This document shows positions 1 through 5,400 of a DNA stretch of 5,400 bases, one piece after another. A program made the translations under genes and the position numbers. The stretch is taken from assembly GCF_030151805.1 (NCBI RefSeq), contig NZ_JASLCN010000049.1:1-5400 (forward strand), given 5' to 3'. The notes under the pieces are model-generated. The model was given only the letters and a program-made list of their open reading frames with translations, did not search any database and had not been told where the DNA came from. This DNA is from Fluviicola sp. GTDB lineage: Bacteria; Bacteroidota; Bacteroidia; Flavobacteriales_D; Crocinitomicaceae. The stretch's first letter is position 1, and every line of letters starts with the position of its first letter.

Positions 1-10
1 TCAAATAAAG

Positions 11-1165
11 TCATTGCCGGATGTGTATAATGATGTGAAAGAGTGAACTCTTGTTATTCAAACGGGAATAATTGATCACCTCCACACTTTGAATCCATTC
101 TTTTTTCTCGAGGTCTTCCATCCAGTCGTCGAGCACCTTGCTGTTGGCTCTGAGGCCGTGAATGGTGATCTTCGAATTGTCCGTTTCAACCTTGTGCTTG
201 GGTTTGAGCGGCTGAACCAACGGAAACAATTCCATTTCGGTGAATTGAATGCTTTTCGGAACCGTTGCCCCGATATCGTCTGTGTAATAAGACAACAGGT
301 TTCCGGATTGAATTCCGGAATTCTGAAACAAGACCAGTTTGCGCTGTTTTTCCTGTTTAATGCGGTCGATGACTGCAAAGTTGTCCTGGTAGCCCGAGAT
401 TTCCTGTTCGTAATCTGCCGCCACCTGGTTGAGGTGATTGACGAGGAAATAATTTCCGGTCAACGTGATGAGAAAGAACGCCAGGATGCTTAAACCAATG
501 ACTTTGAAGCGGGAATAATCTTTGTAATTCGCTTTTGTCTGATTCAATACTTCCTCCGGAATTCCCTGGTGAAATGCATCTTCGCGGGCTTGTTTTCCAA
601 ACAATTCATTGATAATTGCTTCGAGGTAACTGCTTTGTATGTGCTTTTCGGAAAGCTCCTGCTCATTTTTAGTAATCGTGACCTGTTCTTTGGAAGGAAA
701 CGATACCACATAATCCGCTTGAATACTCGTAGGATTTTCGGCCTTAAACGGCAAAACGGATGGTCCGATATAGATTCCCCAGATAAATCCTTTAACGGCT
801 TCTATCGGGCTCAAAAACTCATCCACAACATGCTTGCGCGCAAAGGAAACCAGAACAGATCCGGATCGTTCGTAACTGTTGAAATAAAATTCGTCTTCCC
901 TCCCCGAAACAAGGAGGCGTTCTTTGTAATTCGGTACATTTTCCACACTTCTGGCCAAAACTCCTGCTCCGCGAAGATGAATAATGAAGGGAATCGTTTT
1001 GGTTGCTTTTTTGAGAATCTCTTCCATGGATTCATAGCTTTCCAATGCATGCGCCGTAGATGTTTCGTCAATGCAGGCATACTGAAACAGACTTCCGTTC
1101 GATTGATGAAGAATCGAAATGAAGTTGAACTTTTTGGGGCCGCTATGTGTGAATGGATTTCTCAT
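11..1165 (-). CDS. GspL-like inner-membrane assembly protein (PilM-like domain fused to PilN-like domain)
   Basis: A 384-residue bitopic membrane protein, probably the link between the cytoplasmic ATPase and the periplasmic assembly platform. Residues 1 to about 215 are cytoplasmic and have the strand-rich pattern of a degenerate actin-like (PilM/GspL) domain, including IPFIIHLRGAGVLAR (58-72) and IYIGPSVLPF (131-140); the DxGx-type phosphate loop of true PilM is not recognisable. One membrane helix lies at about 220-243. It is followed by a coiled coil (about 244-280, with many Glu/Gln/Lys) and a C-terminal ferredoxin-like domain (about 286-384). In this last domain, LLSYYTDDIGATVPKSIQF followed by a strand (SKITIHGL, 331-338) and a helix ending in W357-I-Q-S-V-E-V matches PilN-family proteins. 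This order is that of GspL, which corresponds to PilM plus PilN. The start overlaps the secretin stop as TAATG. No sequence name was recognised with certainty, so no symbol is given; the architecture and position after the secretin are the main support. The gene is complete, ending in TGA. Confidence 0.75.
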   Translation of the reverse strand: MRNPFTHSGPKKFNFISILHQSNGSLFQYACIDETSTAHALESYESMEEILKKATKTIPFIIHLRGAGVLARSVENVPNYKERLLVSGREDEFYFNSYERSGSVLVSFARKHVVDEFLSPIEAVKGFIWGIYIGPSVLPFKAENPTSIQADYVVSFPSKEQVTITKNEQELSEKHIQSSYLEAIINELFGKQAREDAFHQGIPEEVLNQTKANYKDYSRFKVIGLSILAFFLITLTGNYFLVNHLNQVAADYEQEISGYQDNFAVIDRIKQEKQRKLVLFQNSGIQSGNLLSYYTDDIGATVPKSIQFTEMELFPLVQPLKPKHKVETDNSKITIHGLRANSKVLDDWMEDLEKKEWIQSVEVINYSRLNNKSSLFHIIIHIRQ

Positions 1166-1167
1166 TA
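1163..1167 (-). other. TAATG stop/start overlap joining secretin and GspL-like genes
   Basis: The TAA of the secretin gene (1167-1165) shares its last base with the ATG of the GspL-like gene (1165-1163). The upstream 20 bases lack a purine-rich ribosome binding site, which points to termination-reinitiation coupling and to one polycistronic message. The overlap is directly visible; coupling is inferred. Confidence 0.85.
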
Positions 1168-3078
1168 ATACGTAACCGTTGGGCGAACAATGATATGCAA
1201 TTTATACTTTCTTTTCGCTTTGCTTCTGCTGCTGAATAACCATTTGATCACCGGAACACGCGAAAGTAGCGGAACTCCGTTTCCACTGTTATTGTTCTGT
1301 TTTTTATCCAAACCACCCAATAAGACCACATCTCCGTTTTGAACGCGGATCATGGATTCGAAGGTCTGCTTGGTTGCATTCGGCGGAGCTGTTAAATCTA
1401 CACGGCTTCCGTCAAAATCGTCATTGGTGAGTGTAATTTCCATCGTGACATTTCCGTCGGAAGAAACAAAGGGTTTGATCTTTACGGTCAGATTCGCATC
1501 AACGGATTTCCAAATCTTGGAAGTCAATACTCCCTGGTTGACAACCGTATTCTGGTAATTGACTTGCTGCTCCTGGTAATAGGTCGTCTGACCAATCGAT
1601 ACCGTTGCCAAATGGCTGCTCAACGTAGTGATTTTCGGCGTACTTTCCACGTCAATCATTCCATTGGATTCCAGTAACTGAAGTGACATGTAGAAGTTTT
1701 CCGTTACGGCTCCCAGGTTCACAACTCCAAACCCGTTAATGGTGTTCAGGATATTGTTGAGCGCACTTGCTCCCAGATTCACATCAAGAGAAGGGAAAAC
1801 GGTTCCGCTGGTCACAGTCGGTTTATCTCCCAATCCCATTTTTACTCCGGAAGTAACGGTGCTGGTTCGCTCTGAAATCAGGATCATAACGTCAATTTGT
1901 ACCAAAGGAACCACGATATCAATGGAGGAAAGGAATGACTTTAACTCTGCCACTTTTCTGGCAGGACCGGTTACAATCAAGGCGTTTAATTCCGGGAATT
2001 CATTTACATCCAGATCTTGCGTAAGTTCTTTCGGAACGGATGTTTTTACGTTTTCGATTGTGCGGTTTTCCATGCGTACCACTTCTGTTACACGAATTCC
2101 TTCCGACTTGTTTTCCCCGATCAGGAAGAGCTTATTGTCTTCTTTATACGCATATTTTGTTCCAACGAACAGGAGATTCAATACTTCCGGAAATGTCACA
2201 TCCTGCAGTTGAAAACTGGCTTTCCCGTCCGGTTTATTGTAGAAGAAATAAGGAGTCAGAAGTTCTTGCGCCGAAAACTTGATGATGTCGGAAATATCGG
2301 CGTTATTGGCGATGATATCCAGGGTTCCGAATTCATTTTTCTTGATCTGAACTCCGGTTTGCTCGAAATCCGTTGCCGGTTTGAATCCACCGCCGGAACT
2401 GGAAGGATTGGTATTCTTTTCGGTTTTAGTCGAAGCAAACACATAGGTGATTCCGTTTTCATCTACGGAACTTTCCAATCCGTTTGCTTTGGCAGTCATG
2501 GCAACTACCTGGTCGAACGGTCTGTTCAGGAAATATCCGGTAATCGGTTTGTCTCTGACATCCGGAGCAATCACGATGTTTTTTCCGCTCAGGGAACTGA
2601 TTTCTTTCATCACTCTGAAAAGGCTGTCGTTCTTCAGGTCCACAGACAAAAACTCATTGGAAGGATTGTACTTCACGTCGATTTTCTTCTCAATCTTCGG
2701 TTGTGGAGCCTCTTTTTTGATTTCCCGTTTGGTGATCGCAAGAATGTTCCCGACAAAACGGTATTCAATGTCGAAATGTTCATACAGGAATACGAGTACG
2801 TCTTTTACCTTCGCATCGAAAAAGTTGTACGAAACGGCATTGTTTAATACCGGATCAATACTGATATTCAGGTTGTTTTCGAGTGCGATGGAGTTTACCA
2901 ATTCCGATAGCGGCAACCCTGAAACATTCAACTGAAAGGTATTGTTCAATCCTTTCGATTGGATACTCAGGCTGTCCAGTTTTGCGCGCAACGTAGGTTC
3001 GGTGAAGCTTTGGGCTTTCACCTGGTGATGCAGCATGACGGCGCCGAATAGGAAAAGTATCAGAAGGTGTTTTTTCAT
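1165..3078 (-). CDS. gspD: Secretin (GspD/PilQ family outer-membrane channel)
   Basis: A 637-residue precursor of the multimeric outer-membrane secretin through which substrate or a pseudopilus passes. Residues 1-22 are a Sec signal peptide with a V-K-A site before Q23; there is no lipobox. Three similar N0/STN-like segments follow, at about 49-116, 144-215 and 253-321, then an N3-like Secretin_N domain at about 327-388. A Ser/Gly/Asn-rich linker lies at about 217-237. The secretin core spans about 390-637 and contains the VESTPKITTLSSHLATVSIGQT block (477-498) and the C-terminal block from VQNGDVVLLGGL (579-590) through GVPLLSRVPVIKWLF (601-615). The position usually occupied by Gly in P-V-L-G-x-L-F is Lys612. 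The protein ends at residue 637, just after the IIVRP strand, so no pilotin-binding S domain extension is visible. It starts immediately after the ATPase stop codon and its own stop overlaps the next start by 1 nt. The secretin identity is firm; a GspD versus PilQ name rests on context. Confidence 0.95.
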   Translation of the reverse strand: MKKHLLILFLFGAVMLHHQVKAQSFTEPTLRAKLDSLSIQSKGLNNTFQLNVSGLPLSELVNSIALENNLNISIDPVLNNAVSYNFFDAKVKDVLVFLYEHFDIEYRFVGNILAITKREIKKEAPQPKIEKKIDVKYNPSNEFLSVDLKNDSLFRVMKEISSLSGKNIVIAPDVRDKPITGYFLNRPFDQVVAMTAKANGLESSVDENGITYVFASTKTEKNTNPSSSGGGFKPATDFEQTGVQIKKNEFGTLDIIANNADISDIIKFSAQELLTPYFFYNKPDGKASFQLQDVTFPEVLNLLFVGTKYAYKEDNKLFLIGENKSEGIRVTEVVRMENRTIENVKTSVPKELTQDLDVNEFPELNALIVTGPARKVAELKSFLSSIDIVVPLVQIDVMILISERTSTVTSGVKMGLGDKPTVTSGTVFPSLDVNLGASALNNILNTINGFGVVNLGAVTENFYMSLQLLESNGMIDVESTPKITTLSSHLATVSIGQTTYYQEQQVNYQNTVVNQGVLTSKIWKSVDANLTVKIKPFVSSDGNVTMEITLTNDDFDGSRVDLTAPPNATKQTFESMIRVQNGDVVLLGGLDKKQNNNSGNGVPLLSRVPVIKWLFSSRSKAKRKYKLHIIVRPTVTY

Positions 3079-4488
3079 TTAGATTTCAGTTAATATCGGA
3101 TATGCTTCTTCCAGCGAAGTGATTCCGGATTTTATTAATTCAAGTGCTTGTTTGTTTAACGTAATAATATCTCGTTCAACCAGTTTGTCTTCAATGGTTG
3201 AGTCATTGTTTTTAATGCTTTCGGACAATTCGAAATCAATCGGAATGACTTCATAAATAGCCGTTCGACCTTTGTAACCTGTAAAATGGCAATCGTCACA
3301 ACCAACGGCTTCAAATACTTTAGAAGGAATGTTTTCCGGATTGAAGTTCCGCGGCCAGTCGAGGGGAGAAGTTTCTACTTCCTGTTTGCAGGTCGTACAC
3401 AGTTTGCGGAGTAAGCGCTGAGCGACTGAAGTGTTGATGGTGCTCGCAATCAAAAACGAAGGAACGCCCATGTCGATCAACCTCGAAATTGTTCCCCAGG
3501 CAGAGTTCGTGTGAATGGTTGACAAAACCAGGTGACCGGTTAATGCCGCGCGGATTGCCATCTGGGCAGTTTCCCCATCACGGATCTCTCCAAGCATGAT
3601 CACATCCGGATCCTGCCGGAGGAAGGAACGAAGTGCGCTTGCAAATGTCAGCCCGATTTGTTCTTTCAGCTGCACCTGGTTGATTCCTTCCAGCGTGTAT
3701 TCGATCGGATCTTCGACCGTTACAATGTTGCGCTTTTCATCGTTTAACTGTTTCAAAGTTGCATAGAGAGTCGTCGTTTTTCCCGAACCCGTCGGCCCGC
3801 TGATCAGCACAATTCCATGCGGTTTTTTGATTCCTTCCAGGTAATTTCTCAGATCATTGTCTGTTAGCCCAAGCTGCGTTATCTGAATTGATGAAGCATC
3901 TTTCCCCAGAATACGCATCACGATCTTTTCGCCGTGAAGTGTAGGCAGAATGGAAACACGGATATCGAAATTCTGGTATTGGATTCGTCCGTCTTGCGGA
4001 AGCCGTTTTTCGGAAATATCGAGATTGGAACGGATTTTCACTTTGTTGACCAATTCCGAATATTCCGTTTTGTCGATGGAATAACGTTCGATCAAATGTC
4101 CGTCGATCCGGATCCGGACACGTGCCCGGTCTTCGTAAATTTCGATGTGGATATCACTGCTTCCCAAGTGGTTTGCATCCTGGATAATCCGATCCACAAA
4201 ATCCGTATTGGCATTGAAGACCAATTGTTTTTCCTGGTTGGCCCTGCGGAAGAATTTTCCGAGTGAACGCTGGATAACGTCCGGTTTTTCGGGAACCAAC
4301 TCTACATTTTTACCGAGCAGGGCGGTGAGTTCTTCCGCAACCGTATTTAAATGCTGCGTATTGTCAATATAAAACGTTGCCAGTTCTTCTGTGATTTCCC
4401 GGGGAATCACACGGTAATGCCACGCCAGATCGGATGGAATCACCTGCTGTAATTCTGCAGAAACGGACAGGTTGTTCACTTCACTCAT
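3079..4488 (-). CDS. gspE: GspE/PilB-type secretion ATPase
   Basis: A 469-residue cytoplasmic hexameric AAA-like ATPase expected to drive pseudopilus assembly by ATP hydrolysis at the inner-membrane platform. The N-terminal ~80 residues look like a single short GspE/MshE N domain. The central PAS-like N2 domain has the conserved stretch around SSDIHIE (110-116) and the PQDGRI element (164-169). The RecA-like domain is complete: Walker A GPTGSGKTT (231-239), Asp box TVEDPIEY (257-264), Walker B around RQDPDVIMLGEIRD (291-304), and His box TGHLVLSTIHTNSA (317-330). A four-Cys metal-binding element is present with C364/C367 and C397/C400, as in GspE and PilB but not PilT, and is followed by GYKGR (404-408). 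The length is slightly below the usual 490-570 residues, owing to the short N-terminal region. The next Met is at 191, so the start is fixed. It overlaps the peptidase by ATGA and abuts the secretin directly. The symbol follows the secretion-like context; PilB would be an equally valid family label. Confidence 0.95.
   Translation of the reverse strand: MSEVNNLSVSAELQQVIPSDLAWHYRVIPREITEELATFYIDNTQHLNTVAEELTALLGKNVELVPEKPDVIQRSLGKFFRRANQEKQLVFNANTDFVDRIIQDANHLGSSDIHIEIYEDRARVRIRIDGHLIERYSIDKTEYSELVNKVKIRSNLDISEKRLPQDGRIQYQNFDIRVSILPTLHGEKIVMRILGKDASSIQITQLGLTDNDLRNYLEGIKKPHGIVLISGPTGSGKTTTLYATLKQLNDEKRNIVTVEDPIEYTLEGINQVQLKEQIGLTFASALRSFLRQDPDVIMLGEIRDGETAQMAIRAALTGHLVLSTIHTNSAWGTISRLIDMGVPSFLIASTINTSVAQRLLRKLCTTCKQEVETSPLDWPRNFNPENIPSKVFEAVGCDDCHFTGYKGRTAIYEVIPIDFELSESIKNNDSTIEDKLVERDIITLNKQALELIKSGITSLEEAYPILTEI
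4485..4488 (-). other. ATGA start/stop overlap joining peptidase and ATPase genes
   Basis: The ATG of the ATPase gene (4488-4486) shares bases with the TGA of the peptidase gene (4487-4485). The 20 bases upstream (GCACCAATCTTCCATGAATT) contain no Shine-Dalgarno sequence, so initiation here probably depends on ribosomes terminating on the peptidase message. The overlap itself is directly visible; coupling is inferred. Confidence 0.85.
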
Positions 4489-4955
4489 AATTCATGGAAG
4501 ATTGGTGCAATTTTGAACTCGGTGAGCAACAGAAAAACGATCGTACACAGCGAAATATAGCCTGCGTAAGGAATTGATTTCTTGCTTTTGAAAAACAGCA
4601 TGGTCAGAAAGAAACCGATCAGACTGATGATCGTACCGGCAGTGAAAAAATAGATGAAAAACGGAAAGGCGAACAGCGGTGTAAGCGCCAGTAAGACCAA
4701 GGCATCGCCCAATCCGAAATATTCTTTGAACAAGTTCTTTGAGCTGAAACGGATGCGGATATACACGACCAGGAAGCTGAGAACAAAACTGATAAACAGC
4801 AAATTGAAAAAGAAGTGTTCCCAGTTGAGCAATTTCCAATGATAAATCAATCCGCTGATGAAAAGCAGGGGCGGAGTGAACCACCAGATTTCCCGGTAGC
4901 GGAAATCCTGGTAGATGATTGTTAATAGAACTGCTATGACTACGAAAACGAACAT
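4485..4955 (-). CDS. Prepilin peptidase, A24 family, short form without methyltransferase domain
   Basis: A 156-residue, very hydrophobic inner-membrane protein with about five to six predicted membrane segments. It is most likely the aspartic protease that removes the leader of the neighbouring pseudopilin on the cytoplasmic side. Two A24 signatures are visible: D17 in the D-F-R-x-R-E-I context after the first helix, and the GLGD motif at 81-84 supplying the second catalytic Asp (D84). The segment IPYAGYI at 128-134 corresponds to the conserved proline/aromatic segment late in A24 peptidases. The protein is much shorter than PilD/GspO (about 250-290 residues) and lacks the N-terminal domain with Cys pairs that carries methyltransferase activity, so it resembles the short TadV/CpaA/FlaK-type forms. 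The start cannot lie further downstream, because D17 is close to the N terminus and the next Met is residue 119. It begins 4 nt after the pseudopilin stop and overlaps the ATPase start by 4 nt, so translation is probably coupled. Confidence 0.87.
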   Translation of the reverse strand: MFVFVVIAVLLTIIYQDFRYREIWWFTPPLLFISGLIYHWKLLNWEHFFFNLLFISFVLSFLVVYIRIRFSSKNLFKEYFGLGDALVLLALTPLFAFPFFIYFFTAGTIISLIGFFLTMLFFKSKKSIPYAGYISLCTIVFLLLTEFKIAPIFHEL

Positions 4956-4959
4956 CGGA

Positions 4960-5370
4960 TTAATCTACTTGTGTTTCTTTCGGTTGACCTTCCTGATCAA
5001 TTTCCCAAATATTGTATTTCCCGTCTCCGTTGAAATCCTGCACGGCTTCCGCCTTTGCTTTGAACCCGGAAGGAGAAGCTTCGATAATCGAAACGCGATA
5101 AAGTGCTGTGCCGTTTTCGGTGATCAATTTGTGCGGAATGTAATTGATCTCTTTGGTATCCATGGAATACTTTGAGTACTGCAGAAAATAAGCATACTGC
5201 AGGTTGTGGATCATTCTCAATTCCTGCTGTGCTTCCATGCTTTTGGTGCGCGTAGCAATCCCGCTTTGATTCGGAATGACGAGCATCAATAGAATTCCCA
5301 TAATGGCCAAAACGATCAGGATTTCAGCAAGCGAGAATGCCTTCAATTTTTTATGTCTGTTCAATTTCAT
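4960..5370 (-). CDS. Type II secretion / type IV pilin-like pseudopilin (prepilin with class III signal)
   Basis: A 136-residue prepilin-like protein, probably the major (GspG-like) or a minor pseudopilin that assembles into the periplasmic pseudopilus. The N terminus has a short basic leader (residues 1-11, six Lys/Arg), then FSLAE at 12-16 with the conserved Glu at mature position 5, then a hydrophobic helix to about residue 33. Cleavage is predicted between A11 and F12; the usual -1 residue is Gly, so Ala is a tolerated but less common variant. The rest is a small globular domain: an amphipathic helix continues to about residue 65, followed by predicted strands. Near the C terminus, residues 112-123 read DFNGDGKYNIWE, matching the D-x-N-x-D-G...E spacing of an EF-hand-like calcium loop. 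The next Met (M24) lies inside the membrane helix, so the start at 5370 is secure. It is the first gene of the block in this window and precedes its likely processing enzyme by 4 nt. There is no visible Shine-Dalgarno. The pseudopilin assignment is firm; major versus minor is not resolved. Confidence 0.9.
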   Translation of the reverse strand: MKLNRHKKLKAFSLAEILIVLAIMGILLMLVIPNQSGIATRTKSMEAQQELRMIHNLQYAYFLQYSKYSMDTKEINYIPHKLITENGTALYRVSIIEASPSGFKAKAEAVQDFNGDGKYNIWEIDQEGQPKETQVD

Positions 5371-5400
5371 ATCTATTTAATGACATTACTTAGGTTAAAC
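5371..5400 (-). other. Short upstream stretch before the pseudopilin, no promoter seen
   Basis: The 30 bases upstream of the pseudopilin start are A/T-rich, with stop codons in all three minus-strand frames. They hold neither a Shine-Dalgarno sequence nor a Bacteroidota-type TAnnTTTG promoter element. The A/T-rich bases just before the ATG are what Bacteroidota usually use to favour initiation. An upstream gene could end here or a promoter could lie further out; the window stops too early to tell. Confidence 0.5.

Noticed and set aside
301..320. Inverted repeat TTCCGG...CCGGAA with an 8-nt spacer
   Set aside because: It lies inside the GspL-like coding sequence, has no T-run and has short arms. 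TCCGG-type strings are common throughout the window as codon combinations, so it is probably neither a terminator nor an operator.
569..1168. A 199-codon plus-strand open frame opposite the GspL-like gene
   Set aside because: It has no recognisable domain or plausible initiation context, and the minus-strand frame over the same bases has a coherent domain/membrane-helix/coiled-coil layout that fits its neighbours.
2017..2847. A 276-codon open frame on the plus strand, opposite the secretin gene
   Set aside because: Its product is a Phe/Arg/Ile-rich sequence with no recognisable domain, and it lies wholly antisense to an unambiguous secretin. It is explained as a reading-frame shadow.
2731..2934. 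The first STN-like segment, considered as part of a TonB-dependent receptor or FecR-type signalling protein
   Set aside because: STN domains occur in those families, but here the same chain continues into an N3-like domain and a complete secretin core with no beta-barrel receptor or plug domain.
4100..4125. Cluster of GATCCGG/TCCGGA strings, considered as a protein-binding or restriction-modification motif array
   Set aside because: The strings are irregularly spaced, fall in frame on ordinary codons (Ile-Arg, Asp-Gly and similar) of the conserved ATPase, and recur without phase elsewhere in the window. Codon choice explains them.
3079..4488. Possible PilT-type retraction ATPase
   Set aside because: The four-Cys element (C364, C367, C397, C400), the N-terminal domain and the length of 469 residues fit GspE/PilB assembly ATPases; PilT is about 350 residues and lacks the Cys element.

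Overview
The window is a densely packed, single-direction block of five genes, all on the minus strand. They encode core parts of a type II secretion / type IV pilus family machine. Reading in the direction of transcription (right to left), the order is: a pseudopilin (5370-4960), a short prepilin peptidase (4955-4485), a GspE/PilB-type assembly ATPase (4488-3079), a secretin outer-membrane channel (3078-1165), and a GspL-like protein that looks like a PilM-type cytoplasmic domain joined to a PilN-type membrane/periplasmic domain (1165-11). There is no RNA gene, mobile element, CRISPR array or intergenic stretch of any size. About 99% of the window is coding.

The organism is most likely a member of the Bacteroidota, perhaps a Flavobacteriales-type lineage. 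This is inferred from four things: moderate GC, proteins rich in Lys/Asn/Ile/Phe, no Shine-Dalgarno sequence before any of the five genes, and the unusual composition of the machine, which resembles the T2SS-like loci of this phylum more than the classical proteobacterial gsp operon. Genus cannot be fixed from the sequence alone.

In function, the peptidase should trim the pseudopilin leader on the cytoplasmic face of the inner membrane. The ATPase should power pseudopilus assembly from the cytoplasm. The GspL-like protein should couple the ATPase to the inner-membrane platform, and the secretin should form the outer-membrane pore. The four gene junctions are a 4-nt gap, a 4-nt overlap, a direct abutment and a 1-nt overlap, so the set is almost certainly one transcription unit with coupled translation.

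Several parts expected of such a machine are not in the window: the polytopic platform protein GspF/PilC, a GspM/PilO-like partner, and minor pseudopilins. They are expected just outside one or both edges. No retraction ATPase (PilT) is seen. The most interesting points are the reduced design, a secretin with three N0/STN-like repeats before its N3-like domain, the fused PilM-PilN-like protein with a degenerate nucleotide site, and a pseudopilin with Ala before the cleavage site and an EF-hand-like Asp/Asn loop near its C terminus. This is a divergent form of a known machine rather than a demonstrably new system.
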